DNA of 64,000 nucleotides, from positions 148,201 through 212,200 of the forward strand of contig JAUJYZ010000259.1 in assembly GCA_033675265.1 (NCBI GenBank), written 5' to 3'. The notes under the pieces are model-generated. The model did not search any database. It was not told the origin of the DNA and was given only the letters and a program-made list of their open reading frames with translations. Position numbers and translations under genes: made by a program. Positions 21,862 to 34,290 of this stretch are shown one piece after another; the stretch's first letter is position 1; each line of letters opens with the position of its first letter. The DNA comes from Actinostola sp. cb2023 (taxonomy: Eukaryota > Cnidaria > Anthozoa > Actiniaria > Actinostolidae).

Positions 21862-23444
21862 TTAAGTAACGCTCCGCGTAAGAACGATAGCACTCTACCG
21901 CATTGTAAAAAAAAAACATAATCTAATTATCCAATTTAAATCCTGGACTGTCATTGGTCAAAAACAGATTATTCCCGAAATAATACCGAAGATATTCGTT
22001 TTCCTTACCGATTTCTTCCTTATTAGGTTTTGCTCTATTGTTTCCAAATGCTCCGAAGTTTATACGGAAATTGACCGTGAGGAAATCGATTTGATCATGC
22101 ATATACCAAGTATTTTGGGACGCCATATTGAATTCCTTGTCATCACCTTGAACGAAGCGTTTCATCCAAGCGAAAACAGATCAAAATCGCAACTTTTTTA
22201 TTATAAAATAGTGTAAATAGATTGTAAATAGTATATATCTTCTATGGAACATGAAAAAGATGGCACTTTTCAGAGCAACGTGTGTGAAATCATGGCGATC
22301 TGCAGTCAATCAGGCTTCGACCTTTGCACTCCAGCGCGCCGGGCCGGGAGAGCAAATTATTATTATTTCTGTATGGACTCAATAAACTACATGTACATGT
22401 ACACAATGAAACGACAGATATGCCCTATGTTCCGCTCGTTCCTTTGGTGAAAATGATCAAATACATTTTTTAATGTTTATTGGTATTTTTAGCTTCAGCA
22501 TTGGACGGAACCATAAGGTGTTATTTTGAAAGACAGGATGATAAGAACAAAGGAACATGTTTTCTGATCTGAGCACTTCACGTAGCTATAAACTTGGATG
22601 TACCGGTATATTGCGGCGCTTGGTTGTTGATATTTTACCATCATGTTTGCCGGACGGCCTTCATTATGTAATTGTCTCGTTTCTTGCCGTCTAATCCTGG
22701 AGGAAAATTTTATATTTCACGCAAAGGAACACTTGAGGGAGGTAAGGCACTAAATATATTTCTGTGTTCGTATTTTACCAGATGAAATGTTCTACCTCTC
22801 AAAGACATTCGAGTCTGTAGCTATTTTGGCGAATGTGAGATAGAGACCGGAGATGGGGAATATCCAATACGCATTGCTTTGGCCTTTCATTTTGATTGCT
22901 TTTGTAAACACATTTATTCCTGGATTTATCGGACAAAAACCGAAGACATATATAACTGAATTTATGCGCCTCAGCTCTGTTGTCTTGTGAGGCCTTGCAC
23001 TTTGCTTGTTTGATCCTCAACTTCAGTTCATGTTTTATATACGATTTGTTACTGATATTACATAGGATACAAAGGATTGCTTCCCGATACTGTATCTGGA
23101 CATTGTCAATGTCACCAAACTGCTTTTGAACTAAGGCCGAACAAAGCTATACAATTACAGCTTTTGGGCATATGTCGCTCTTTTGGGAAGTTTCCTCATG
23201 GTCAATTTTTCTCTAATACTCACTATGGGCAGATTATTAGTATATGATCATAATTCATCAAAAATAAGGCAATAAAAACGTACTTTACTCTAATATTTTC
23301 TGATTTTTAGATTCAAATTTGCCGCTTTTCCCTCGTCCACCAATGATTGCAGTGAAAATAATTGGATTATGTTTTCTCATTAACGGCTCCAGATGCGTTA
23401 GCCCTATTGTTTTCGCTACAGTTCTTACGCGGAGCGTTACTTAA
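21862..23444. mobile_element. TTAA element M, 1583 bp
   Basis: TTAA at 21862-21865 and 23441-23444 with perfect 20-bp inverted ends GTAACGCTCCGCGTAAGAAC. The minus-strand frame 21923-22165 (80 codons) and the plus-strand frame near 22244 are not recognised. TTAA target fits piggyBac or Kolobok groups; which one is not determinable without a transposase. Confidence 0.8.
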
Positions 23445-23754
23445 GCCACAGGTTTATAATTGGATTAGAATTACTCATAAACACTTCGTCTACGACTTTC
23501 TAAACTCAAAATAGGGTTTTAGTCTGATGCGAAGTAGAAATAGTGAAGTTTACGAGGAGGTATGACTCGCGATTTTTCGTGTGTTTTCAAGGTACGGATT
23601 TTTATAATTTTCTGGCGTTTAAATAAATATTTTCACAAACAAACCTCACCACATTTCTAAGACTATAATAGGGTATTTTTGGACAAAATATGAAGAGTTT
23701 AATTTTTCGACATGTGCCACCCACCGCTCGAAGTTAGTGGACATTCCCTCTTAA

Positions 23755-24060
23755 CATGTTTTCGATCCTCAACGGATTTTTGGTTTTGAAAAGCGCAAAA
23801 AGCAGCGATTTTTAAAGAAACAAACTCTCATTAGTACTCAGTCTCCCCTTGGTATTCAAAATGGCGGCCAATTTTCCGAGTTTTACGGCAAAATATCCGA
23901 AACGAACACGGTGACCCATTTTTTTCCTACCTAATATCTAGGTAATATAAAGATCTACAAAATATGTTAAAATGAAAAAAATGACATTACATGGGAAAGA
24001 CTGACATCAATATTTTCAAAAAAAAATACACCCCTCCACGGATTCGAACGACGCACATTT
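23755..24060. repeat. Dispersed repeat J, copy 2
   Basis: Reverse of the copy at 15405-15690: GAAAAGCGCAAAAAGCAGCG, AAACTCTCATTAGTACTCAG and CAAAATGGCGGCCAATTTTC appear in the order expected. The end at about 24030-24060 includes GGATTCGAAC, complement of a B-box-like core. Confidence 0.65.
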
Positions 24061-24410
24061 TGACGGCAACGCACAGATTAAAACCTTCGCAAATACTTCG
24101 AATTACCAGTTATTGAATTTATATTTAATCAGTTATGTTAACTACAAATAGATTCAATGTCAGGTAAAATTTAATAGAATTTGAAGAATGTTTTCATGTA
24201 ATTTTGAGGTGTTCATTTGACAGTTTACTTATCATAATTCGCACGTCTTTCTCTTCAAAATCATCAGTTTTGCTCGGCGTGTAGCTCAAAAACGAACACG
24301 GCGATCCCCATTTTTTATTTCAGTTTTTTAACTCTAATACGATAGAGTATCTGTATACCAAGTTTCAGAAAATTGACATTATAACTTCAATTGCCCACGA
24401 ACGTCCTTAA

Positions 24411-24600
24411 TTGCCCGGTTTCATTTGCAAAGATTTTAAGTTGGATTTTCTCAGCCAAACTGCTTCCTATCATCCAAATTATAGTAAAATATCCAGTTAT
24501 ACATCGTTGGAATCGATAAGTAATATACAATATTCGCGTCCGATCTGTATATGGGATCTTACATTGTATATGGGATTTAAATTACTTATAACTTAAGATG
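24411..24600. repeat. Dispersed repeat matching 31310-31420 reversed
   Basis: TTGGATTTTCTCAGCCAAAC and CATTTGCAAAGATTTTAA match, in reverse, the stretch near 31365-31420. Only these two copies seen; no gene. Confidence 0.5.
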
Positions 24601-24615
24601 GTGTTTACAAGAGGT

Positions 24616-25633
24616 TTAACCCTTTGACTCCCACGGCGCCCGAAACCGCCTGTAAAAAATCGATACTGCTTTTAAAAATTCTAACTTTCTGAATTTTCGT
24701 AACAGCCATCTCATGGCCAGTTTTTAGTGACAACTAGTTAACTCTTCAAATTTTAACTTCAAGGAAACTGACTTACAGGTCCGATTTCTGGGCACTAGTT
24801 CAATTTATTTTTCATAGAAATCAAAAATGCATGTTTTTGACGCAATTTTACACCTCGAAAATGAACCACATTTGACTTGGATTTTCTTCCAAAATACATC
24901 CTTGAGAAACAAAACGCCACTTTCTCGGCAAACTTCCATCCCTCTTCTTGATATAGTCCTGAATTTTTCCCTCTCTCTTCCTTAACTCACCGAACAGTAG
25001 CCATTTCCTTAGGACCACTTTCGCCAACACGTGTTTTCCTTCTGCATGCCCGAAAAGGATCCTGGGAACATCCGGGAATTTTAGACGGCAAGTATCCCGC
25101 ACTTTCCGTATTTTAGAATACATAGAGTGCCAAGCCACTCGGTCCTACAGGCAAAACATTGCACCGGTTGCATTCTTTACAAATCCAAAGTCGCCAAAAA
25201 TGCCTGTAGGTCCTGGAATTCACCACAGAACAACCAGAGAGACGATTTCACAGTTAAGTCCGCGATTTTGAATTTTGTAATGGCAGAGCCACCATGTCTT
25301 CGTGAAAATCGTTTCTCGCTGCTGGGTTCTTTCAGCAGAACGGTCTCTACCACACCAGTCAAGCTTAATGATGCTGTCCTGGGGGCTTCTGTGGTGAATA
25401 ATGGCTATAAACACTCTAAAAATGCAAAATTGGCCTCTTCAAAGCAGTTAAAACCACTGGCCCTCGTGGAGATCCATGACAAGAGAAAGATTACGTCAGA
25501 ACCTGAGCCCGTGGGCTTTCAGAACTGTCAAGATTTCCATGGAAACCCCTTATATGGAATCGAAATTTCCTGTGGCGTGATTAAGTCCCGAAAATCGCTA
25601 AAAAACTCAAAAATCTCGGTGTCAAAGGGTTAA
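24616..25633. repeat. Family A element, copy 5 (complete)
   Basis: TTAA at 24616-24619 and 25630-25633. Terminal bases differ from the common form (CCCTTTGACTCCC / GGTGTCAAAGGG), and both ends carry the matching change, so this copy may define a subfamily. Interior aligns with copies 2 and 7 throughout. Confidence 0.8.
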
Positions 25634-25702
25634 GGAGAAAAAGAATTGGTTAGAGTACAGCCAACAATTGTAGGATGATGATGTCTGGATGGAGAATGGG
25701 CG

Positions 25703-26058
25703 TGTAACACCTGTCATGTGACTTTTTAAATTTTCACTGCAGACAAACGAAAATATCATAACTGGAAAGAGCATGCTAAAGTTAGTAAAAGTGGAAAAAT
25801 ACGTAAATAGGGCAATAGTTACAGGCATTCAAACTTTGCCTTTTTTGTATGGAAATGTATGTTGGAGGGCAACGCTTGCCCTCCAAGCGAAAAACCCATA
25901 CAAATCCTTGTCAAAGCGGGAAACTTTGAAAGCCGTTAACTTATTTCTTATTTGCTTGATTCTTTTCAAATTTTACTAATTTTAGTATGCTCTTTCAAGT
26001 TATGGTATTTTCGTTTGTCTTCTGTGAAAATTTAAAAAGTCACATGGCAGGTGTTACA
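25703..26058. mobile_element. 356-bp MITE with ~80-bp inverted repeats
   Basis: Ends TGTAACACCTGTCATGTGAC and the complement GTCACATGGCAGGTGTTACA; pairing continues through AAATTTTCACTG and GACAAACGAAAATA for about 80 bp. The centre has a short hairpin (GGAGGGCAACG/CTTGCCCTCC at about 25864-25884). It lies 16 bp from the next element. Confidence 0.75.
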
Positions 26059-26282
26059 AGCATATGTGTCGCGTTTTAGGATCGCATTTTTCGTGTAGTG
26101 TTTTTCGTATTGCGATACAAACGATACAGCCTGGTTGTTACTGTATGTCCTGCTAACTGCTTTCACAACATTTGCACTGCCTCGTCCCCAGGCGCCTCCA
26201 CGGAAACGGAACCTGAGACTTATGGAGCCGGAACCATCAAGTTAACATAATGACCGAGATCACTGCTGTCTCAGTATTTATA

Positions 26283-29025
26283 GCAAGCATACACTACAGG
26301 CGATACGAGCACTACAGGCGATACAGGCCAATACAGGCGATACAAGCGATACGAACAATACAGATGATACGAGCAATACAGGCGATACAAGCGATACAGA
26401 CAATACGAGCGATACGAGCGATACAGACAATACGAGCGATACGAGCACTACAGGCGATACGAGCGATACGAGCGATACCGACGATACGGACGATACAAGC
26501 GATATGAGCAATACAGACGATACAAGCGATACGAGCGATACAGACGATACGAGCGATACGAGCAATACAGACGATACAAGCGATACGAGCAATACAGACG
26601 ATACGAGCGATACAGACGATACGAGCGATACAGCGATACAGACGATACGAGCGATACAGACGATACGAGCAATACAGACGATACGAGCAATACAGACGAT
26701 ACGAGCAATACAGACGATAGAGACGAGCGATACGAGCGATACAGCAATACGATACAAGCGATACAGACGATACGAGCAATACAGACGATACAAGCGATAC
26801 GAGCAATACAGACGATACAAGCGATACGAGCGATACAGACGATACAAGCGATACGAGCAATACAGACGATACAAGCGATACGAGCAATATAGAGCGATAC
26901 GAGCGATACATCGATACGATACAAGCGATACATCGATACGAGCAATACATCGATACGAGCAATACAGACGATACAGCGATACGATACAAGCGATACGAGC
27001 AATACAGACGATACAAGCGATACGAGCAATACAGACGATACGAGCAATACAGCGATACGAGCAATACAGACGATACGAGCGATACGAGCAATACAGACGA
27101 TACAAGCGATACGAGCAATACAGACGATACGAGCAATACAGACGATACGAGCGATACAGCGATACAGACGATACAAGCGATACAGACGATACAAGCGATA
27201 CGAGCGATACAGACGATACGAGCAATACAGCGATACGAGCAATACAGACGATACAAGCGATACGAGCAATACAGACGATACGAGCAATACAGACGATACA
27301 AGCGATACGAGCAATACAGACGATACAAGCGATACGAGCAATACAGACGATACAAGCGATACAGCGATACGAGCAATACAGACGATACAAGCGATACGAG
27401 CAATACAGATACGATACGAGCGATACAGACGATACAAGCGATACAGACGATACAAGCGATACGAGCGATACAGACGATACGAGCAATACAGCGATACGAG
27501 CAATACAGCGATACGAGCAATACAGACGATACAAGCGATACGAGCAATACAGCGATACAGACGATACAAGCGATACGAGCAATACAGCGATACAGACGAT
27601 ACGAGCGATACAGACGTAACAAGCGATACGAGCGATACAGACGATACAAGCGATACGAGCAACAGCGAAACAGACGATACCAGCGATACAGACGATACAG
27701 ACGATACGAGCAATACAGACGATACGAGCAATACAGACGATACAAGCGATACGAGCAATACAGCGATACGAGCAATACAGACGATACAACGATACAAGCG
27801 ATACAGACGATACAAGCGATACGAGCAATACAGACGATACAAGCAATACAGACGATACAAGCGATACGAGCAATACAGACGATACGAGCGATACAGACGA
27901 TACAAGCGATACGAGTAATACAGACGATACGAGCAATACAGACGATACGAGCGATACGAGCGATACAGCGATACGAGCGATACAGACGATACAAGCAATA
28001 CAGACGATACAGGCGATACAAGCAATACAGCGATACGAGCAATACAGACGATACGAGCAATACAGGCGATACAAGCATTACAGACGATACAGGCGATACG
28101 AGCAATACAGACGATACAAGCAATACGAGCAATACAGACGATACAAGCGATACGAGCAATACAGCGATACGAGCAATACAGACGATACAAGCGATACAGA
28201 CGATACAAGCGATACGAGCAATACAGACGATACAAGCAATACAGACGATACAAGCGATACGAGCAATACAGACGATACGAGCGATACAGACGATACAAGC
28301 GATACGAGTAATACAGACGATACAAGCAATACAGACGATACAAGCGATACGAGCAATACAGACGATACGAGCGATACAGCGATACAGAGCGATACAGACG
28401 ATACAAGCAATACAGACGATACAGGCGATACAAGCAATACAGCGATACGATACGAGCAATACAGACGATACAGGCGATACAAGCAATACAGCGATACGAG
28501 CAATACAGACGATACGAGCAATACAGGCGATACAAGCATTACAGACGATACAGGCGATACGAGCAATACAGACGATACAAGCAATACGAGCAATACAGAC
28601 GATACAAGCGATACGAGCAATACAGCGATACGAGCAATACAGACGATACAAGCGATACAGACGATACAAGCGATACGAGCAATACAGACGATACAAGCAA
28701 TACAGACGATACAAGCGATACGAGCAATACAGACGATACGAGCGATACAGACGATACAAGCGATACGAGTAATACAGACGATACAAGCAATACAGACGAT
28801 ACAAGCGATACGAGCAATACAGACGATACGAGCGATACAGCGATACGAGCGATACAGACGATACAAGCAATACAGACGATACAGGCGATACAAGCAATAC
28901 AGCGATACGAGCAATACAGACGATACGAGCAATACAGGCGATACAAGCATTACAGACGATACAGGCGATACGAGCAATACAGACGATACGAACAATAAAG
29001 CGATACGAGCAATACAACGATACAG
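26283..29025. repeat. 9-bp minisatellite, left arm (~2.7 kb)
   Basis: Units are GATACGAGC, GATACAAGC, AATACAGAC, GATACAGAC and similar (consensus RATACRRRC), often in 18- to 36-bp higher-order groups. A segment of roughly 400 bp near 28030-28440 recurs near 28500-28900. No unit contains a stop in several frames, producing frames of up to about 900 codons on the minus strand and DTS/NTD repeats on the plus strand; these are artefacts. Confidence 0.95.
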
Positions 29026-29912
29026 ACGAATTCTGAAGCAGCGCGGCGATAGTTACATGTATTTCCTATAATGAATAAATTTCGCAGAAAAATAGCTTCT
29101 GCAGAGACGATAATGTTCTTAAACATATTAAAGTATGATTTTAAAAGGCATTTAATACAGTCAACGAGGACTAAACTTACTAAATACTTAATTATTCTCG
29201 TGAATTCGTAAGTTCGTAATGTCATTTGTACATCTACTCAGACTTTGTACATTTGTACTGACTTTGTAATTGTTGCGCAAATGATTTTGCTTGAGTTTGA
29301 GGAACCGGGACACGACTATCGAACAGAACGCTCGTCATCTAACGTTGACATTGTTTGCCGTAAATTGTTTATATTGCAATTCTTCAATTTCAATGTGCGA
29401 TATCAAAATCGATGTGAGTTGAACGTATTTGGTTGCATTGTATTCATATTTGCTGCCGACATCGACGAAATACAATGTATAAACCTTCCACGACAAGAAC
29501 TTCTGAGAAACTGGGAAAGCGATTGTGAAATATAAATTTCATCATTTGTACTGCATGTGCTATATGTGTTGAGTTGATTGAATTTTCGTCAGCAAAACTA
29601 ATTTTTTGCTGTTGTTCATTTCTCAGTTTCTTGAATAATGAATGAGTGAATAAACCTAAATGATGCATGTATTGAATGATGATTGATCATTTTTATTAGT
29701 ACAAAACACTAAATGCTGCATGTAATTGATTATTATAATAAAGTTCAATTCATGGAGTAAAAGGACCTTAAGCTTCAGGTTCATTGATTTGTTATCAGTT
29801 GATCAATATATTTATTGGTCTCAACATTTTCAAGTAACGTAAGCTCATCTCAAACAACTTTTACAAATAAATGATGTTTCTTTGCTGTTGGCCAAAGTAA
29901 AGGCAGAACAAC
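29026..29912. other. Unique core of the minisatellite-armed element
   Basis: About 890 bp of non-repetitive sequence. A 96-codon plus-strand frame at 29245-29535 starts with ATG and contains HDYRTERSSSNVDIV and ADIDEIQCINLPRQELLRNW; it is not recognised. AATAAA-like signals occur near 29738. If the element encoded anything, it would be here. Confidence 0.4.
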
Positions 29913-31022
29913 TCGTATCGCTTGTATCGTCTGTATTGCTCGTATCACTTGTATCGTCTGTATCGCTCGTATCGCTTGTATCGTCTGTATTGCTCGTATC
30001 GTCTGTATTGCTCGTATCGCTTGTATCGTCTGTATTGCTCGTATCGCTGTATCGCTGTATCGTCTGTATTGCTCGTATCGCTTGTATCGTCTGTATTGCT
30101 CGTATCGCTGTATTGCTCGTATCGTCTGTATCGCTCGTATCGCTTGTATCGTCTGTATCGCTTGTATCGTCTGTATCGCTCGTATCGTCTGTATTGCTCG
30201 TATCGCTCGTATCGTCTGTATTGCTCGTATCGCTTGTATCGTCTGTATTGCTCGTATCGTCTGTATTGCTCGTATCGCTTGTATCGTCTGTATTGCTCGT
30301 ATCGCTTGTATCGTCTGTATCGTCTGTATGCTCGTATCGCTGTATTGCTCGTATCGTCTGTATCGCTCGTATCGCTTGTATCGTCTGTATCGCTTGTATC
30401 GTCTGTATCGCTCGTATCGTCTGTATTGCTCGTATCGCTTGTATCGTCTGTATTGCTCGTATCGCTTGTATCGCTCGTATCGTCTGTATTGCTGTATCGC
30501 TTGTATCTGTATTGCTCGTATCGCTGTATTGCTCGTATCGTCTGTATTGCTCGTATCGCTGTATCGTCTGTATTGCTCGTATCGCTTGTATCTCTGTATC
30601 GTCTGTATTGCTCGTATCTGTATTGCTCGTATCGTCTGTATTGCTCGTATCGCTTGTATCGTCTGTATCGCTCGTATCGTTTGTATTGCTCGTATCGCTT
30701 GTAACGTCTGTATTGCTCGTATCGCTGTATTGCTCGTATCGTCTGTATCGCTCGTATCGTCTGTATTGCTCGTATCGCTTGTATCGTCTGTATTGCTCGT
30801 ATCGCTCGTATCGTCCGTATCGCTCGTATCGCTTGTATCGTCTGTATTGCTCGTATCGCTCGTCCGTATCGTCCTGTATCGCTCGTATCGCCTGTAGTGC
30901 TCGTATCGCTCGTATTGTCTGTATCGCTTGTATCGCCTGTATTGCTCGTATCGTCTGTATTGTTCGTATCGCTTGTATCGCCTGTATTGGCCTGTATCGC
31001 CTGTAGTGCTCGTATCGCCTGT
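29913..31022. repeat. 9-bp minisatellite, right arm (~1.1 kb, inverted)
   Basis: Reverse complement of the left array: units GCTCGTATC, GCTTGTATC, GTCTGTATT. It is about 1.6 kb shorter than the left arm, so the arms have expanded or contracted independently. Near the outer edge both arms show the same variant order (for example units with GGCCAATACAGGC), showing that they began as one inverted repeat. Confidence 0.95.
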
Positions 31023-31243
31023 AGTGTATGCTTGCTATAAATACTGAGACAGCAGTGATCTCGGTCATTATGTTAACTTGATGGTTCCGGCTCCATAAGT
31101 CTCAGGTTCCGTTTCCGTGGAGGCGCCTGGGGACGAGGCAGTGCAAATGTTGTGAAAGCAGTTAGCAGGACATACAGTAACAACCAGGCTGTATCGCTTG
31201 TATCGCAATACGAAAAACACTACACGAAAAATGCGATCCTAAA

Positions 31244-31893
31244 CCTTGCCAGGTATAGTTACAAGCCCATTAACCAGGAGTCCTCAGCCAATCAGAAACG
31301 AGTATATATTATGAAATGAATAGTAATGTATACTAGTTTGTTTTACTATAATTTTGATGATAGGAAGCAGTTTGGGCCGAGAAAATCCAAGTTAAAATCT
31401 ATGCAAATGAAGACTATTTCTGTATCCGATTTACAGATGTCATCCTTGGTTATGATTTCTAATGTATGTACAAGGCAATAAAGGTCCATGCACGTGACTG
31501 ATTGGACCCTCGACTGTGAAATTGCTCTTTAATTATGGTTGTTATAAAGTAGGCTTGCAATAAACCTTTTTACCGATAAGGCAGCCATATTGAATTATGG
31601 GATGCCCAAGGTGCAAGCTACAATGTAGTAACCATTTGGCCATGAAAAACTACGAAAACCTAATTTAAAGCAGTGAATTTGTACAAAATTATACAACAAT
31701 ACACAACACATGTAGATAGTAAGTCATACAACACTATGGTTAGTGACATAGAAAAATAATATATTGACACAATCCACACTGTACAGTTTTTGGGTCATTT
31801 GCACCCTGAGCATCCCATGTTTTAGCCAAAACAATAGAATCCAAAATGGCCACCGTATCGGTAAAAAGGTCTATACAATGTTTGCTTTTGTAG
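31244..31893. other. No gene recognised; upstream intron of the ATP synthase gene
   Basis: Contains the reversed match to 24411-24600 near 31310-31420 and otherwise unassigned AT-rich sequence. A 5' exon encoding the start of the mitochondrial presequence was looked for and not identified; it may lie further upstream, beyond the window, or be unrecognisable because presequences are poorly conserved. Confidence 0.4.
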
Positions 31894-32005
31894 TCATCCC
31901 TAGCAGTACTGGCTGGCCGTGGATTCCAGACCAGTTCTGCTGTTCAAGATGTGGACTCTGCTGCCAAGTTTATCGGTGCTGGAGCTGCAACTGTAGGTGT
32001 TGCTG
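31894..32005 (+). CDS. ATP5MC: ATP synthase F0 subunit c, internal exon (end of presequence and first helix)
   Basis: Encodes the end of the mitochondrial presequence (RGFQTSSAVQ) followed by the start of the mature proteolipid, DVDSAAKFIGAGAATVGVA, which is the signature of eukaryotic subunit c of the F1Fo ATP synthase. Subunit c forms the proton-driven rotor ring of the inner mitochondrial membrane. The exon follows a pyrimidine-rich acceptor TTTGCTTTTGTAG and ends at the donor GGTAAGT (32006), in phase 1. A second acceptor, CTAGCAG, would start the exon at 31907; 31894 is preferred for its better pyrimidine tract. The glycine-rich helix-packing motif is split by the intron. Identity is certain from conservation; the exact exon start is less so. 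The initiating exon was not found. Confidence 0.93.
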
Positions 32006-32239
32006 GTAAGTTTGTAGTAGAATGTCATGAATTTATTTATATTTTTACATACGTGTCAATAAATCAGAATTATACCTTTAAATGATGATTATTATTAGTA
32101 GTAGTAGCAGTAGCAGTATTTGGTAAACATTTAATTGTGAAAACTAGCGACATAAAATTATTATTATTAAACATTTTTCTCACTATCTCGCATCTGATTG
32201 GCTGAGAGCATGCAGTTAATTCTTGATAGCCTGTTAACT

Positions 32240-32524
32240 TGACAGGATAAATCTATTATCTGCTGCAGATAATATAATATTTATCCTGTCAAGTTCATTC
32301 TTGGAAAGGTCAAAGAGTGGTACGTTTGCAGTGTCAATGGCCATGGCAGCATTTATTTACCTGAATATTTAATTAATAGAAGATGACTCTAAGTGCTTCT
32401 ATACAAAAAATAAACCAGGTCTTGAAAGCCGCTAGTGTATGCACGAGCAGAACGAGAGTGCATAAGGCCTCAGAAGTGCATTATTATTGTATAGAAGCAC
32501 AGAGAGTCCTCTTCTATTCGTTTA
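32240..32524. repeat. Two small inverted repeats in the intron
   Basis: TTGACAGGATAAAT near 32240 pairs with ATTTATCCTGTCAA near 32283. AATAGAAGA...AGTGCTTCTATACA near 32374 pairs with TGTATAGAAGCAC...TCTTCTATT near 32500. Likely MITE remnants; no coding. Confidence 0.5.
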
Positions 32525-32680
32525 ATAATATATAACTAGTTTTAAACAGGATTTCTGCTTTGTTTTTGCTGTTCCGTGCTTCTATAACATAATAATGCAC
32601 GCTCAGCAACCAATCAAATCGCGTGTTCTTGGGAAGTACACATACATGTAGTTTATATTATAAAAACTTATACAAAATGT

Positions 32681-33580
32681 TTAACCCATTGACTCCTACC
32701 TACACTGGCCGAAACTGGCCGTAAACATCAATACTGCTTTGAAAAAAATCTAACTTTCTGAATTTTCGTAACATCGATCTCATGGCCAGTTATTAGTGAC
32801 AACTAGATAACTCTTCAAATTTTAACCTCAAGTAAACTGACTTACAGGTCCGATTTCTGGGCATTAGTTCAATTTGTTTTCCATAAAAATCAAAAATGCA
32901 TGTTTTTGACGCAATTTTACACCTCGAAAATGAACCACATTTGACTTGGATTTTCTTCCAAAATACATCCTTGCGAAACAAAATGCCACTTTCTCGGCAA
33001 ACTTCCATCTCTCTTCTTGATATAGTCATGAATTTTTCCCTCTCTCTTCCTTAACTCGCCGAACAATAGCCATTTCCTAAGGACCACTTTCGCAAACACA
33101 TGCTTTCCTTCTGCACGCCCGAAAAGGATGCCGGGAACATACGGGAATTTTCGACAGCAAGAATCCCGCCCTTTCCATTTTTAGACTTTTTTAGAGTGCC
33201 GAGCCACTCGGTCCTACAGGCAAAATATTGCACCGGTTGCATTCTTTACAAGTCCAAAGTCGCCAAAAATGCCTTTGTAGGTCCTGCAATCCACCACAGA
33301 ACAACCAGAGAGACGATTTCACAGTTGAGTCCGCCATTTTGAATTCCATAACGGCAGTGCCGACATGTCTTCGTGAAAATCACTCCTCGCTGCTGGGTTC
33401 TTTCAGCAGAACGGTCTCTACCACACCAGTCAAGCTTAATGATGCTGTTCTGGGGGCTTCTGTGGTGAATAATGGCTATAAAAAACACTCTAAAATGCAA
33501 AATTGGCCTCTTCAAGCAGTTAAAACTACTGGCCTCGAACAAATCCCAAGAAGAAAGGCAAACCACATGAAAACGGTCTT
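32681..33580. repeat. Family A element, copy 6 (right end missing)
   Basis: Starts TTAACCCATTGACTCC at 32681 and follows the family to about 33580, past the phrase AATTGGCCTCTTC and, like copy 1, CCCAAGAAGAAAG. The right TTAA end is not present. A plus-strand frame of 179 codons (33228-33767) runs from the repeat into unique sequence. Confidence 0.75.
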
Positions 33581-34290
33581 CCCATCACGTACCGCGAACG
33601 AACTATATTATCAACCGTTTCGACCCACAGAGAAGTCTCATTTCGATAAGATTTTCAAGAAGAAACATGGCGGACGAAGGGTGACGGTGGAGGAAGCGAG
33701 ATCGTTTCGAAGGAAAGGTAATGTATTACGGACTTTCTTTACTTTCAAGTTTGATCGTCTTGTTTGACAGTCATATTTTGAAGTAAAAGCTACTTAGGGT
33801 AACCTATATTTTCGCTTTATATATATGTGTTTTCGTTCGATAGTATCGATTCCCTACGAGAAGTAAACAACACAGTGAATCAACCATGCCAACTCTAGTC
33901 TAGTGCTCTGAAATCAAGCAGTCTATTATTTCTTCACTGCATCGGATACAGAAGTCACCCTTCCCTTTGACTGTACACATTGGCCATGTCAGCTTCCTCA
34001 TTGAACTAACGGTGATTAGTTCTATTTCTGAATAGTCATTCAGTTTTTAACACTACATGTATTGAGATGTTAGAACGAAAATATAAATCACCGAAAGTGA
34101 TTAATGAATGAATAAAGTATAAAGTGTCAATAGTTAGACTTTTCTCATAGTTTTGATCTGCAGGTACGCGTTTTTATTTAATACAAAGCTAAATATGTAT
34201 GCTTATTTAATACCTCATATTTTTGAATCGTTGGAAATTGCTCTAGCAGTCTGATAAAATCTATGCAATAGATTCATTTCTTACATTACT

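Larger units (their letters stand above)
26075..31243. mobile_element. 5.2 kb inverted-repeat element whose arms are 9-bp minisatellites
   Basis: The first ~210 bp (from TTTAGGATCGCATTTTTCGT) are almost identical to the reverse complement of the last ~210 bp. Inside each end is a long array of a 9-bp unit, in opposite orientations, around a unique core at 29026-29912. The unique ends themselves contain GCGATACAAACGATAC, two copies of the array unit, so the arrays probably grew from subterminal motifs. No clear target duplication was found and no transposase is recognised. Superfamily unknown. Confidence 0.75.

Noticed and set aside
26278..29017. Minus-strand open frames of up to 901 codons and plus-strand DTSDTSNTD repeat frames
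   Set aside because: They arise because the 9-bp unit has no stop codon in several frames; frames exist on both strands, shift with indels, and mirror each other in the right arm.
31764..32009. 81-codon plus-strand frame overlapping the first ATP synthase exon
   Set aside because: It is a different reading frame from the conserved subunit c sequence and crosses the acceptor and donor sites.
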